Assembly: GCA_026708265.1 (NCBI GenBank)
Contig: JAPOVI010000444.1
Location: forward strand, 1-47,800
DNA length: 47,800 nucleotides
Source of the DNA: Acidobacteriota bacterium
GTDB taxonomy: Bacteria; Acidobacteriota; Vicinamibacteria; Vicinamibacterales; UBA8438
Direction: 5' to 3'
Of this stretch, positions 24,405 to 33,772 are shown one piece after another. A program made the translations under genes and the position numbers. Below the pieces are notes generated by a model that was given only the letters and a program-made list of their open reading frames with translations, did no database searches and was not told the origin of the DNA. Numbering within the stretch: the first letter of the stretch is position 1; each line of letters begins with the position of its first letter.

Positions 24405-25871
24405 TTACGCGATGATCTGCGGGATCGGCACCCCGTGGACGTCGGTCAGGCGCATGTCGCGGCCGTTGTAGCGGTACGTCAGGCGCTCGTGGTCGATGCC
24501 CAGCAGGTGGAGGATCGTCGCGTGCAGGTCGTGCGGCGAGACGCGCTGCTCGGCCGCCTTGTAGCCGAACTCGTCGCTGGCGCCGATGACCTGGCCGCCC
24601 TGGATGCCGGCTCCGGCCATCCAGCCGGTCATGGTGCCGGGGTTGTGGTCGCGGCCGACGCCGCGCTGCGAGATCGGCATGCGGCCGAACTCGGCGTGCC
24701 AGACGAGGAGCGTCGAGTCGAGCATGCCGCGGGCCTTGAGATCCGTCAGCAGCCCCGTGATCGGGAGGTCGGTCTCCTTGGCGTGCAGCGTGTGGTTCTC
24801 CACCAGGTTGCTGTGCGCGTCCCAGGTGTCGGTATTCTGCTGACCGATGCCGCCGTGGAAGAGCTGCACGAAGCGGACGCCGCGCTCCACGAGGCGGCGC
24901 GCCATCAGGCACTGGCGCCCGAAGGGCTCCGTGATCGCATCGTCGAGACCGTAGAGCTTCTTGGTCGCCGCGGACTCGGCCGAGACGTCGACCGCCTCCG
25001 GCGCGCAGCCCTGCATCCGGTAGGCGAGCTCGTAGGACGAGATGCGGGCCGCGAGCTCCGAGTTGCCGGGGTTGCGTGCGAGGTCAATGTCGTTCAGCCT
25101 GGCCAGCGCGTCGAGGCGGGCGCGCTGCTGATCCGCCGACATCCCCTCGGGCGGAGCGAGGTCGACGATCGGATCTCCCACGGCGCGGAACAGCGTCCCC
25201 TGGTAAGTGGCGGGCATGAACCCCGCGCTCCAGTCGTTGGGGCCGCCGAGCGGGCCGCCGCGGTGGTCGTTCATCACCACGTAGGCGGGCAGGCTGGCCG
25301 CCTCCGAGCCGAGGCCGTAGGTGACCCACGACCCGACGCTGGGGAAGCCCATGCGGATCTGGCCGCTCTGCATCTCGTAGGTGGCCTGGATGTGGTCGTT
25401 CGACCGGCCGTAGAGCGACCGGATGAACGCCATCTCGTCCACCTTGCCCGCGAGGTGCGGGAAGATCTCCGAGACCTCGATGCCGCTCTCGCCGTGCCGC
25501 TGGAACTCGAACGGGCTCGGCATCAGCGGGCCGGGGTGCCCCTGGCGCACCACCACCGACTCCGCCATCGGCTGGCCGGCGTACTGCTTGAGGGCCGGCT
25601 TCGGGTCGAAGGTGTCGACCTGGCTCACGCCGCCGCTCATGAAGAGCGAGATGACCGCCTTGGCCCGCGGCTCGAAGTGCGGCGCCTTCGGCGCGAAGGG
25701 ATTGCCCGGGATCGGCGCCTCACAGGTGTCGGACTGCGCAGCCGCCAGCAGGCCCTGCCGGGTCAGCAGGTCGGCCAGCGCCACGCCGGCGATGCCGCCC
25801 CCCGACTGGAACAGGAAGTCGCGCCGCGACCAGAACGTCTTCTTCCGGCAATGGTGATGGTGATCGGACAT
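24405..25871 (-). CDS. DUF1501 family protein, Tat-exported
   Basis: The 488 aa match DUF1501 (PF07394), a sulfatase/alkaline-phosphatase-fold family of unknown reaction. Seen: a twin-arginine signal (SRRDFLFQSGGG), AVISLFMSGGVSQVDTFDPKP, GRSNDHIQATYEMQSG, HGGIGQQNTDTWDAHSNL, LLVWHAEFGRMP and the C-terminal DLHATILHLLGIDHERLTYRYNGRD. The histidine and aspartate pattern resembles metal-binding residues of sulfatases. An odd HHHHC cluster lies before the twin arginines. GAGG precedes the ATG at 25871. It is the last gene of a three-gene operon, 18 bases after the DUF1549/DUF1553 gene, the standard pairing in Planctomycetota and Acidobacteriota. An exported polymer-degrading or electron-transfer complex is the usual proposal. 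Confidence 0.93.
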   Translation of the reverse strand: MSDHHHHCRKKTFWSRRDFLFQSGGGIAGVALADLLTRQGLLAAAQSDTCEAPIPGNPFAPKAPHFEPRAKAVISLFMSGGVSQVDTFDPKPALKQYAGQPMAESVVVRQGHPGPLMPSPFEFQRHGESGIEVSEIFPHLAGKVDEMAFIRSLYGRSNDHIQATYEMQSGQIRMGFPSVGSWVTYGLGSEAASLPAYVVMNDHRGGPLGGPNDWSAGFMPATYQGTLFRAVGDPIVDLAPPEGMSADQQRARLDALARLNDIDLARNPGNSELAARISSYELAYRMQGCAPEAVDVSAESAATKKLYGLDDAITEPFGRQCLMARRLVERGVRFVQLFHGGIGQQNTDTWDAHSNLVENHTLHAKETDLPITGLLTDLKARGMLDSTLLVWHAEFGRMPISQRGVGRDHNPGTMTGWMAGAGIQGGQVIGASDEFGYKAAEQRVSPHDLHATILHLLGIDHERLTYRYNGRDMRLTDVHGVPIPQIIA

Positions 25872-25889
25872 CTCGATTACCTCGGGGGC

Positions 25890-28574
25890 TTACCTCAGGT
25901 ACAGGAACTCGTTCAGGTTCATCATCACGTGCGTGAAGTCGACCAGCGACTGCCCGTCGACGAGGCCGCGGGCGACCTCGCGCTCCGCCGCGGTCGGCTT
26001 GCGCGTCAGCGCGATCAGGTACGCGCGCTCGATCTGCGCGTCCACGTCGCCCGGCGCCTCGCGCTTGAGGCGCGCCGCGAACAACTCGGCCTGGTTCAGA
26101 ACGAACGGGTTGTTCATCAGCGTCAGCGCCTGCGTCGACACCGTGGAGACGTTGCGGGCCGCCGCGGTCTGGTTCTGATCCGGCAGATCGAAGGTGTCGA
26201 AGAAGGGGAAGCCGAGCGACCGGCGCCGGAAGACGTAGACGCTGCGGCGCCAGACCTCGGGCCGATCCGGCTCCTCGCACCAGATGCCGGTGGAAGGCGC
26301 CGTGATCCGCCGCCCCGGCTCCGGGCTGCCGCACCAGAAGCCCTTGCCGTCCGACTGGAAGAGGATGTCGGACGGGATGTGCGGGAACACCGGCGGGCCG
26401 CCCACAGTGAGGTCGATGCCACCGCTGACGGTCATGATGCTGTCGCGCAGGATCTCCGCCTCGATGCGCTGCGGGCGGTAGCGCCACAGCAGGTCGTTCT
26501 CGGGATCGGCGGCCGCGCTCGCCTCGTGCGGGAACGCCGACGCCATGCGGTAGGCCTCCGACGTCATCAGCAGCCGGTGCATCTCCTTGAAGCTCCAGCC
26601 GCGGTCCACGAACTCGACGGCCAGCCAGTCGAGGAGCTCCGGGTGCGTCGGCAGGTCCCCCATCCGGCCCAGGTTGTCGAGCGTGCGGACGATTCCCCGC
26701 CCGAAGTGGTGGTGCCAGATGCGGTTGACGATGACGCGCGCGGTCAGCGGGTTGTCGCGCGAGGCGATCCACTCGGCCAGCGCCAGGCGCCGGCCGGACG
26801 TGCGCCCGTCGGGGCGCGTAATCTCCGTCGGGGGATCGCCGTAGGTGGCGGCGGTCAGGAAGCCGGGCGCCATCTCCGAGCCGGGGCTGAACGGGTCGCC
26901 GCGAATCAGGAAGTAGTTGGGGGGCGCCTCGTAGTCCGGTCCCCCGTCCTCCCAGAGGTAGGTCCCCTCGACGTCCGGCGGCGTCCGGCATTCCGGGCAG
27001 CCGATGACGTTGTCGCCCGGGCCGTCCGGCGCGAAGCGGTAGTCGCCGTCGGTGACGATGTGGGCCATGGCCGGGGCCGGCGGCCGCTGGTCCTCCAGCG
27101 CGGCGATCTGCGCGCGGAGCTCGTCCACGCGCGCCCGGTGGTCCGGGCTCAGCGCCTCGGCCACCTGCCGCCGGGGCGGATTGAGCGTGAGCACCTGCGC
27201 CGCGAGGAGCTGCTCGCCGGGCGTCCGCTCTGCCTCCGGCTTGAAGGCCGCCGCCTGCACGTTCTCCGGGAAGCGCTCGCGGATCATCCGCGCGCGGAGC
27301 TCCTCGCGGTAGGGCGCTTCGATGGCGTCGACCCGGTCGCGCAGCGGCTGCTGTCGCTCGTCGATCGCGCGCATCGCCTCGAAGTAGGCATCCGCCTCGG
27401 GACGGTCGAGCAGCGGATAGTCGATCTCGACGTAGCCGAAGATCGACGCCTGCATGCGGTAGTAGTCCTTCTGCAGGATGGGGTCGAACTTGTGGTCGTG
27501 GCAGCGGGCGCAGTGGACCGTCATCCCGAGGACGCCGCGGCCGACCGTCGCCAGCACGTCGTCCAGGTAGTCGTGTCGCCGCTCCGGGTTGTCCTTCTCG
27601 CGGAAGTTGACGCGCGGCCCGGCCCGCAGGAAGCCGGTCGCGATGCGCGTCTCGTCCGTCACGAGGTCGAGCTCGTCGCCCGCGATCTGCTCGCGCAGGA
27701 ACTGGTTGTAGGGCTTGTCGTCGTTGAACGAGTCGATGACGTAGTCGCGGTAGCGCCACGCGTTGGGGCGGACGTAGTCCTGCTCGAAGCCGTCGGTGTC
27801 GGCGTAGCGCGCCACGTCCATCCAGTGCCGGCCCCAGCGCTCGCCGTAGTGGGGCGAGTCGAGCAACTCGTCGATCAGCCGTTCCCAGGCGCCCCGCTCG
27901 GTATCGGCCAGGAACGCCTCGATCTGCTCCGGGGTCGGCGGCAGGCCGACGAGGTCGAGGTAGGCGCGCCGCAGCAGCGTCAGCCGGTCGGCGCGCGGGG
28001 CGGCGGTAGCGCCGGCATCCTTGCGGGCTGCATCCAGGAAGCGGTCGACCGGGTGGGAGAAGTCCACCGACGCTGGCACCGGCGCCCGCCGGGGGTGCCG
28101 GAACGCCCAGTAGTCGCGCGCGCCCGGCGGGAGCTGGTCGTTCTCGAGCGCTGCGAGCGCGTCGGCGGCGGCCGTCACCTCGCCCGCGTCCCAGTGCGCC
28201 CCTTCGTCGATCCAGGTGCGGAGGGCGTCCACCTCGGCGGCGGTCAATCCGTCGCCGCTCATCGGCATCGGCGGCTGGTCGAGGCCGGCGACCATGCGGA
28301 ACAGGCGGCTGTCCTCCGCGCGTCCGGGCACCAGCGCCGGCCCCCGGGTGCCGCCGGCGAGCGCGCCGTCGCGCGTCCGGAGATCGAGGTCGGAGAGCTG
28401 CACCGCCTCGCCATGGCAGTTCCAGCAGCTCCGCTCCATGATCGGCCGGATGTGGTCGGTGAAGGTCACGGGCGCGGTCTGGGCCCGGGCAGGCGCGACG
28501 AAGCCCGCCGCGACGAAGCCCGCGGCGGCGGCGGCGGTCAAGCCGATGACGACGACTGGTCTGGCGGTCCGCAT
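25890..28574 (-). CDS. cytochrome c/DUF1549/DUF1553 protein (PSCyt1-PSCyt2-PSD1)
   Basis: The product is 894 aa from the ATG at 28574 (GAGGG upstream). A signal peptide ends PARAQ; a planctomycete cytochrome C domain with haem motif CWNCH at 50-54 follows and runs to about 125 ([18 protein letters not shown]-type end). DUF1549 spans about 150-380 ([39 protein letters not shown]) and holds a second CARCH near 352. DUF1553 forms the C-terminus ([40 protein letters not shown]). It begins 10 bases after the upstream DLQGVWD gene and is followed after 18 bases by DUF1501, so the three are surely one transcript. It is thought to be a periplasmic c-type cytochrome working with DUF1501. Confidence 0.93.
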   Translation of the reverse strand: MRTARPVVVIGLTAAAAAGFVAAGFVAPARAQTAPVTFTDHIRPIMERSCWNCHGEAVQLSDLDLRTRDGALAGGTRGPALVPGRAEDSRLFRMVAGLDQPPMPMSGDGLTAAEVDALRTWIDEGAHWDAGEVTAAADALAALENDQLPPGARDYWAFRHPRRAPVPASVDFSHPVDRFLDAARKDAGATAAPRADRLTLLRRAYLDLVGLPPTPEQIEAFLADTERGAWERLIDELLDSPHYGERWGRHWMDVARYADTDGFEQDYVRPNAWRYRDYVIDSFNDDKPYNQFLREQIAGDELDLVTDETRIATGFLRAGPRVNFREKDNPERRHDYLDDVLATVGRGVLGMTVHCARCHDHKFDPILQKDYYRMQASIFGYVEIDYPLLDRPEADAYFEAMRAIDERQQPLRDRVDAIEAPYREELRARMIRERFPENVQAAAFKPEAERTPGEQLLAAQVLTLNPPRRQVAEALSPDHRARVDELRAQIAALEDQRPPAPAMAHIVTDGDYRFAPDGPGDNVIGCPECRTPPDVEGTYLWEDGGPDYEAPPNYFLIRGDPFSPGSEMAPGFLTAATYGDPPTEITRPDGRTSGRRLALAEWIASRDNPLTARVIVNRIWHHHFGRGIVRTLDNLGRMGDLPTHPELLDWLAVEFVDRGWSFKEMHRLLMTSEAYRMASAFPHEASAAADPENDLLWRYRPQRIEAEILRDSIMTVSGGIDLTVGGPPVFPHIPSDILFQSDGKGFWCGSPEPGRRITAPSTGIWCEEPDRPEVWRRSVYVFRRRSLGFPFFDTFDLPDQNQTAAARNVSTVSTQALTLMNNPFVLNQAELFAARLKREAPGDVDAQIERAYLIALTRKPTAAEREVARGLVDGQSLVDFTHVMMNLNEFLYLR

Positions 28575-28584
28575 CGTTCCCTCG

Positions 28585-29583
28585 CTACTGCCGGGGCGCC
28601 GGCAGCGACAGCTTGCTCGCGTAGTCGGGGTCTTCCGCGTAGCGCGCATTGTGCAGGATGTTGCGCAGGCCGTGGTTGCCCTCGTGGCAGGCGTACTCGT
28701 AGAGCGCCTGGTCGGTCTCCGTCATCGGCACCAGCGCCGTCCAGTCGCGCGTCCACGTGGCCGGATCCGACATCGTCACCGCGTAGTGGATGGTGTCGGG
28801 GCCGACGCGCGTGAACCGCTCGACGAGGCGCAGACCCGCCGTCGACCCGCGGAAGGCGCTCTGGGGCGAGAAGCCGACGGTCTCGACGACGAGGGTGTCC
28901 CCGTCGTAGTAGCCGCGCGAGTCGCCGTGCCACTGCGGCACGGCGTCCGCGAGGTGCGGGCGTCCGTCGAGCGGCACGATCCGCGCGTCGTGGATCATCT
29001 CGTTGACGATCGCGACGTGGGTCGGCGTCTGCAGGATCTGGACGTTGTTGTTGTAGGCGCCCGGCAGGCGCGGCAGGCCGAAGGTGAGGCAGCGCTCCGT
29101 GAGCCCCCGGTCCTGCACGGCGTGGTCCGGGCGCTGGCGCCGTCGCTCCGCGCGCGCGGCGGCGCGGCGGCGGGCCTCGTCGGTCACCGCCGGCAGCCGG
29201 CCGTCGGGCGGATCGACGAGCAGCGAGGTGCGCCGGTCCGCGGTCAGGTCCCGCCCGTAGTCCAGCCACCACTTGGCGTGCACGCTCGGGGCGCGGTCGT
29301 AGTCGTCGAGCAGGGCCCCCTGCCGCTCCTCGTAGGCGGCCGCCTCCGCCGCCGTCAGGGTCTCCCGGTCCGCGAACTCGCGCGGGCGCTGGAGCGGGGT
29401 CAGGGTCCGGTAGTCCCAGACGCCCTGCAGATCGGGTGCGCCCCAGGCCGTGCGGGGCGGCGTCCAGTCCGCTGCCGCTGTCGCGGCGGGCCCGGCGCTC
29501 GACGACTGGGCGACCGCTGTCGCCGGCCATGCGACCAGCAACGCCGCGACCAGCGCAAGCGCGGACCCGACCGCGCGGCACAT
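28585..29583 (-). CDS. exported DLQGVWD-family protein of unknown function
   Basis: From the ATG at 29583 the product is 332 aa with signal peptide MCRAVGSALALVAALLVA. The mature part starts WTPPRTAWGAPDLQGVWDYRTLTPLQRP and contains RRTSLLVDPPDGRLPA, NEMIHDARIVPLDGRPHL, GDSRGYYDGDTLVVET and LYEYACHEGNHGLRNIL; a paralogue with the same motif order lies at 43336-44382. I cannot assign a reaction. Beta-rich blocks with conserved H, D and R suggest a secreted enzyme or binding protein. The frame stays open to 29721 (ATG with GAGG upstream), but that extension reads through a REP-like repeat copy, so I prefer the shorter form although its ribosome site is poor. It is the first gene of the operon with the DUF1549/1553 and DUF1501 genes. 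Confidence 0.75.
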   Translation of the reverse strand: MCRAVGSALALVAALLVAWPATAVAQSSSAGPAATAAADWTPPRTAWGAPDLQGVWDYRTLTPLQRPREFADRETLTAAEAAAYEERQGALLDDYDRAPSVHAKWWLDYGRDLTADRRTSLLVDPPDGRLPAVTDEARRRAAARAERRRQRPDHAVQDRGLTERCLTFGLPRLPGAYNNNVQILQTPTHVAIVNEMIHDARIVPLDGRPHLADAVPQWHGDSRGYYDGDTLVVETVGFSPQSAFRGSTAGLRLVERFTRVGPDTIHYAVTMSDPATWTRDWTALVPMTETDQALYEYACHEGNHGLRNILHNARYAEDPDYASKLSLPAPRQ

Positions 29584-29593
29584 CGGGCGCGCT

Positions 29594-29672
29594 CGCGCGC
29601 CCCGGCGGGCGCGTCGGGAATCTGCGCCAGTCCGAGACTCCTGCGTCGCGCGTTGCGCGGCGCGCACTCCGG
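29594..29672 (-). repeat. REP-like element, copy 3, opposite orientation
   Basis: On the minus strand it reads GGAGTGCGCGCCGCGCAACG, then GGAGTCTCGGACTGGCGCAG, ATTCCCGACG and a perfect hairpin CGCGCCC/GGGCGCG (29596-29613). It is close to copy 1 in the GAGTCTCG block. It lies just before the start of the DLQGVWD gene and, if an upstream ATG were used, would be translated. Confidence 0.65.
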
Positions 29673-29773
29673 GCCCTGCCGAACGTACCCATCGCATGCC
29701 GTCCATCCTCATGCGCCTCATTGCGCTGCCTCGTTCCCCCGCACCACGTCGCTTCGAACGTGACCGCCGACCC

Positions 29774-30874
29774 TCAGAACATCGCCACCGGGTTGGCCGG
29801 GCTGCCGGTCCCGCGCGCCACGTTGAGCGGCAGCGCCATGAACAGGAACTCGTGCCGGCCCTCCTCGGCGCACGCCTCGGCGATCGGCTCCAGCCGCGCG
29901 TTGTCGAGCAGCGCGACGCCGTAGTGGAAGAGCACGCCGTGCACCGGCCAGGCGACGTCGGTCGTGCCGAGCCCGGCGTCCATCAGGTCCCAACCGAGGA
30001 GCGCCACGTCGTGGTCGCGGATGAACTCCGCGCAGCTCGGGTGGAGGCCGGGACCGCCGAGGGCCTCGCCGGAGGCGCTGTCGGTGTACGACTGCCAGCC
30101 GCTGTGCACCAGCAGCGCGTCACCCGGCTCGACGGTGACTCCCTGCGCGCTGGCGATCGCCTCGAGCTCCTCCCCCATCACCGGGCTCTCCACCGTCACG
30201 TGCGGCTCGCCCCGGTGGCGCGGCACGTCGAGCAGGACGCCCCTGGTGATGATGCCGTTGCTCCAGTGCGTGATGGACCCGAAGTTGGCGCCCTGCGTCG
30301 TCACCTCCACGTCGGGCTCCCGCCCCTGCCACATGCCGTCCTCGTCCCAGATGTGGCACAGCGCGTCGATGTGGGTGACGACGCCCCCGTGGTAGATGAA
30401 GCCGAGGTAATCGACCACGAACCCGCCGAGGCCGGCCAGCGAGTCCTTCTGCATGAAGTGCTGCGGCGGCTCGAAGACCCGGCTCAGCGACACGGTGCGC
30501 CCGGTGCGGACCAGCCCCGCCGCCGCCGCGCGCTTCTCGGGCGTGATCAGGTTGACGGCGCCGACCTGATCGTCGTCGCCCCAGCGGCCCCAGTTGCGCC
30601 GGCTGCGGTAGAGCGCGCCGTAGTCGGGGCCGCCCTGCGCGGCGACGGGGGCGGCGGGGGCCGCCGTGCGCGCGCGGGCCTGCGCCCGGGCAAGGTCCCG
30701 CGCCTTCGCCAGATGGCGCTTGAGCATCTCGGGCGGCGAGAACGTCTCCGCGGCAGTCGCGGACGCCTTCGCCCCGGTCCCGGCCGATCCGGCCAGGGCA
30801 CCCGCCGGCCGTGCCAGCACGGCCCCGCCGGCCGCCGCCGCGTGCATCAGAAACCGCCTTCGCGATGAAGCCAT
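29774..30874 (-). CDS. cyclase family (kynurenine formamidase-like) protein, Tat-exported
   Basis: The product is 366 aa from the ATG at 30874, with AAAGGA nine bases upstream and a twin-arginine signal (MASSRRRFLMHAAAAGGAVL). The cyclase domain (PF04199) shows NWGRWGDDDQVGAVNLITPEK, YHGGVVTHIDALCHIW (the metal-binding H-x-x-x-x-H-x-D-x-x-x-H pattern), WSNGIITRGVLLDVPRHRG, GDALLVHSGWQ, and the C-terminal HEFLFMALPLNVARGTGSPANP. The enzymes hydrolyse amide or ester bonds of small molecules with a bound metal. The first histidine motif deviates from the classic HxGTHxDxPxH (GVVTHIDALCH), common in this distant, exported subgroup. The substrate is unknown. It follows a methyltransferase gene on the same strand after 82 bases. 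Confidence 0.85.
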   Translation of the reverse strand: MASSRRRFLMHAAAAGGAVLARPAGALAGSAGTGAKASATAAETFSPPEMLKRHLAKARDLARAQARARTAAPAAPVAAQGGPDYGALYRSRRNWGRWGDDDQVGAVNLITPEKRAAAAGLVRTGRTVSLSRVFEPPQHFMQKDSLAGLGGFVVDYLGFIYHGGVVTHIDALCHIWDEDGMWQGREPDVEVTTQGANFGSITHWSNGIITRGVLLDVPRHRGEPHVTVESPVMGEELEAIASAQGVTVEPGDALLVHSGWQSYTDSASGEALGGPGLHPSCAEFIRDHDVALLGWDLMDAGLGTTDVAWPVHGVLFHYGVALLDNARLEPIAEACAEEGRHEFLFMALPLNVARGTGSPANPVAMF

Positions 30875-30956
30875 GGCGCTGTCCTTTCCCTCTCCCTCCA
30901 CCGCGAGGCGGCGGATCCCAGACTGCGGCCCGAGCCCGACACGCGATTCTACCGCT

Positions 30957-31745
30957 TCACGATGAATTCGTAACCGCGCGGGGCTCGAATCCACGGCCCG
31001 TCTTCACCGCATGCCTCCGAACGCCGATGATCGCGACCAGGCCTTCCTCCATCACCTGCCGCTCGTCGAACCCTCGGGCCACCTCCACGTCCACCAGACC
31101 CTCCGCCGCCAGCCGGCCCGAGACCTCGGCCGCGTCGACGAGAACATTCACGTGGCGCTCGTCGTCCCGCCGCCACGTGCCGTCCGCGTTGCGCATGAAG
31201 GTGGCGATGTCGCGGACGTAGGTCTCGGGGTCGGGCGACGCGAACGCGATGAGGACCGCCCAGTCGCCGCCGAACGCCGCCACCGGCTGCTTGCCGGCGC
31301 GAGCCGCGCGGTAGGCGCGATCGAGCAGATCGACGGCCACCACCCCGCCCGGCCGCACGGCGGCGGCGACGGCCCGCAAGGCGCGCGCCACCGACGGGAC
31401 GTCCGGCAGGTAGCTCAGCACATGTCCTACCGAGACCACGGCGTCGGCGGCGGGCAACGGGTCGTCGGGGAGGGTCAGCCGCCGGACCGCCTCCGCGCCC
31501 GGGACGGCCTCGCGCGCGAGGGCCACCATCGCCGGGGAGGCATCGGTGGCGACGACCCGGTGACCGGCGGCCACGAGATGACGGGTCAGTGCTCCGGAAC
31601 CGCAGCCGAGCTCCAGCACCAGCCCCCCGCGCTCGCGCACCGGCGCGAGTCGGGCCAGGATGCCTGGCGCGCAGGCGTCCGCGTGGCCCGCGAACCCCTC
31701 GTGGTGGACGCGCGCGAGGGCCGACCGGTAGTAGTTGGCTCCCAT
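30957..31745 (-). CDS. class I SAM-dependent methyltransferase
   Basis: The product is 262 aa with a typical Rossmann methyltransferase core: motif I VLELGCGSGALTRHL at about 43-57, motif II acidic residue VVATDASPAM, motif III-like ADAVVSVGHVLSYLPD and VRPGGVVAVDLLD. The C-terminal half (GDWAVLIAFASPDPETY, RHVNVLVDAAEV, LVDVEVARGFDERQV) resembles small-molecule methyltransferases of the Methyltransf_25/11 type rather than RNA or DNA enzymes. The target is not deducible. The gene lies between an FAD oxidase and a cyclase-family gene, all on the minus strand, with an inverted repeat in the gap before it. The start ATG at 31745 is the first in frame; its ribosome site is weak. Confidence 0.85.
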   Translation of the reverse strand: MGANYYRSALARVHHEGFAGHADACAPGILARLAPVRERGGLVLELGCGSGALTRHLVAAGHRVVATDASPAMVALAREAVPGAEAVRRLTLPDDPLPAADAVVSVGHVLSYLPDVPSVARALRAVAAAVRPGGVVAVDLLDRAYRAARAGKQPVAAFGGDWAVLIAFASPDPETYVRDIATFMRNADGTWRRDDERHVNVLVDAAEVSGRLAAEGLVDVEVARGFDERQVMEEGLVAIIGVRRHAVKTGRGFEPRAVTNSS

Positions 31746-31810
31746 CTCGACCGGTCAGCGCCGCGAACCCGTCGCAGGCTCCGGGTCGGCCCCAGCCCCC
31801 ACCGCCCCAA

Positions 31811-31859
31811 GAGCTTGCGCCGCGGCACGCACTCCGGTGGCGCTCTGCGGCGCAAGCTC
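31811..31859. terminator. 13-bp inverted repeat after the FAD oxidoreductase gene
   Basis: GAGCTTGCGCCGC (31811-31823) and GCGGCGCAAGCTC (31847-31859) are perfectly complementary, with a 23-base loop. The repeat touches the stop codon of the minus-strand FAD gene (31860). It is a likely terminator or mRNA 3'-end structure, without a T-tract. Confidence 0.55.
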
Positions 31860-33104
31860 CTAGCCGTGGCTGCGCCACGATCCTGCCCGGCGCGAGGCGC
31901 CGGCTTCCCCGCCGCCCGGCGAGGCTCGCATGCCGGCGAACAAACGCCGGTGCCCTTCCACGATGCGCCGCTCCGCCTCCGTGTCGAAGTCGAGACTGCC
32001 GTTACCGCGCTCGTAGGTGCCGCCGAGGAGAATCCCGTCCGAGCGGGGGATCATGTACAGCCCGCCCTCCAGGACGATGTAGTCGACCTCGGGCTGCGGA
32101 AGGAGGATGGTGAGCTGCCCCTTGACCGGAACGAGCTGCCCGTCGCCGAACAGCGCGGCCGCCCCGAGCCCGGTGCAGTTGACGACGACGCGCTCGGAAA
32201 TGCGCTCCGCCACCTCCGTCCGATCGCGCAACTCGCCCACTACCACCGAGCCGCCCGCGATGCGGAAGTCGCGCAGCAGCGCGTTCAGGTAGATGGCCGG
32301 CTCGATCAGCATCGTCCGGACGCGGTTCGCCGCGCGCGCCGCGAACGGGTGCTCGTGCGGCTCGAGGTCGGTCGAGCTGGCGTAGACGTCCGGCAGCAGA
32401 TCGACCAGCCAGCTCGATCCCGGCTCGTCGGCGAGGTAGTAGTTGTCGATCCAGCGTACGCCGTAGCCCGCGCCGACGAAGTCCTGGTAGTGGCGGTAGG
32501 CGATCCGGCTCGCCCGCGCGAACTGCTCGACGAACGCGGGCGTCGCGACGCCGCGGTCGAAGACCGACGAGGGCGTCCACTGCCCGCCGGCGACGTTGGA
32601 GGTCGTGCGAGGCGGGAGATCGCGCGCGTAGATGGTCACCGCCCAGCCCCGGCGCTGGAGCAGACGGGCCGTGGCGAGCCCTACCACTCCGCAGCCGAGC
32701 ACGGCCGCGCGCCGCTCCTGCCCGACGGCCGCGGCCTCCGCCTCCCGGACCGCGAGCTCGGCCGTGCCCCACGACAGCGTGATGCCGCCGCCTCCGTGGC
32801 CGTAGTTGTGGACGACGATCTGTTCGCCGAGCCGCTCGGCGCGCAGGACGAAACCGGCGGGGCGGAACGGCCGCAGGCCCACGACGCGCCGGATGATTCG
32901 GTTCCACGCCACGTTGACGGGCGCGAGGACGGGGACGTCCACGGCCGGCGTAACGGGGGGCGCGTCGCGGGCGGCACACCCGGACGCGACGAGGGCGCCG
33001 GGCGCCGCGACGGCGCCGACGAAGGCGCGACCGCCCCAGCGGAGGGCGGCGCGGCGCGTGAGGTGGCGCGGCGCGGGCCCGCGAGCATGGTCTGGAGCGA
33101 ACAT
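31860..33104 (-). CDS. FAD-dependent oxidoreductase, D-amino acid oxidase-like, Tat lipoprotein
   Basis: The product is 414 aa from the ATG at 33104; the open frame upstream covers the divergent GNAT gene and is excluded. The N-terminus has a twin-arginine signal (LTRRAALRWGGRAF) ending in a lipobox-like LVASGC, so it is probably anchored outside the cytoplasm. The DAO domain shows the dinucleotide-binding GCGVVGLATARLLQRRG, SNVAGGQWTP, the VVNCTGLGAAALFGD element that links to FAD and VKGQLTILL, then a C-terminal GILLGGTYERGN. Family members oxidise D-amino acids or related amines, giving imino acids and peroxide. The substrate is not known. The 57-base gap to the divergent GNAT gene contains a TATACT sequence that could serve either direction. 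Confidence 0.87.
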   Translation of the reverse strand: MFAPDHARGPAPRHLTRRAALRWGGRAFVGAVAAPGALVASGCAARDAPPVTPAVDVPVLAPVNVAWNRIIRRVVGLRPFRPAGFVLRAERLGEQIVVHNYGHGGGGITLSWGTAELAVREAEAAAVGQERRAAVLGCGVVGLATARLLQRRGWAVTIYARDLPPRTTSNVAGGQWTPSSVFDRGVATPAFVEQFARASRIAYRHYQDFVGAGYGVRWIDNYYLADEPGSSWLVDLLPDVYASSTDLEPHEHPFAARAANRVRTMLIEPAIYLNALLRDFRIAGGSVVVGELRDRTEVAERISERVVVNCTGLGAAALFGDGQLVPVKGQLTILLPQPEVDYIVLEGGLYMIPRSDGILLGGTYERGNGSLDFDTEAERRIVEGHRRLFAGMRASPGGGEAGASRRAGSWRSHG

Positions 33105-33161
33105 CGGTTCCACCCGTTGCAGGCAGGCGTATACTACGCGCTTCGGCACGACCTCAGAAAC

Positions 33162-33746
33162 ATGGACGCCACCATCAGGGCCGCCTCCCCGAACGACGCC
33201 GCGGCCATCGCCGGCGTGCACGTCACGAGCCTGCGCGCGTCGGCCACCGACCTGCTCCCCGCGCACCTGACGCCGATCGTGCTGCCCCCGGCGGACGCCG
33301 CGCCACGGGCGCGGGCATGGAAGCGCTGGATCGAGCGGAAGCGGACCAGCACGTTCGTGTCGCTCGCGGGCGCAACGGTCACCGGCTTCTGCACGCTGCA
33401 CCCGGCGACCGACGACGCCCGCGCCAGCACGGGCGCGGGTGGCGCGGAGAACTCCGGGCAGGAAGCCGCCGGCGCGAGCGCTGGCGCCGCGTGCGCCGAG
33501 ATCGCGAGCTTCTACGTGCTCCCTTCCGAGTGGCGACGCGGCACGGGGCGCAGCCTGGGCAGTCGCGCGCTGGCCGAGGCCCGCGCGCGGGGGTTCGCCG
33601 AGGTGATGCTCTGGGTGCTGGAGACCAACGCGCGGGCCCGGCGCTTCTACGAATCGCTCGGCTTCCAGCCCGACGGCGCTTCCAAGGTGTTCCTCGAGCG
33701 GCCCTACGCTTCGTGGCGCGAGCTCCGCTACCGGAGGGCGGTGTAG
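33162..33746 (+). CDS. GNAT family N-acetyltransferase
   Basis: The product is 194 aa. The N-terminal strand-helix MDATIRAASPNDAAAIAGVHV is typical of GNAT, followed by an R/W-rich helix, VSLAGATVTGFCTLHP and the acetyl-CoA-binding motif A in ASFYVLPSEWRRGTGRSLGSRAL, then VMLWVLETNARARRFYESLGFQ. An alanine/glycine-rich insertion (about 82-105) between strands is unusual and probably a surface loop. Acetyl transfer to a small molecule or protein amine is expected; the target is unknown. It is followed after 26 bases by a DinB-family gene, so the two are probably co-transcribed, and both could belong to a stress or antibiotic-modification type function. Confidence 0.88.
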   Translation: MDATIRAASPNDAAAIAGVHVTSLRASATDLLPAHLTPIVLPPADAAPRARAWKRWIERKRTSTFVSLAGATVTGFCTLHPATDDARASTGAGGAENSGQEAAGASAGAACAEIASFYVLPSEWRRGTGRSLGSRALAEARARGFAEVMLWVLETNARARRFYESLGFQPDGASKVFLERPYASWRELRYRRAV

Positions 33747-33772
33747 GCGAAGCGCCCCCCGGAGGGCGAAGC

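Noticed and set aside
24192-28814. A 1540-residue plus-strand open frame
   Set aside because: It lies antisense to the DUF1501 and DUF1549/1553 genes, is rich in R, A, V, H, L and D, and has no domain signature. In GC-rich genes with GC-rich third positions such shadows are expected.
33105-33161. Bidirectional promoter at TATACT between the FAD and GNAT genes
   Set aside because: The -10-like box is good, but no matching -35 at 16-18 bases was found in either direction.
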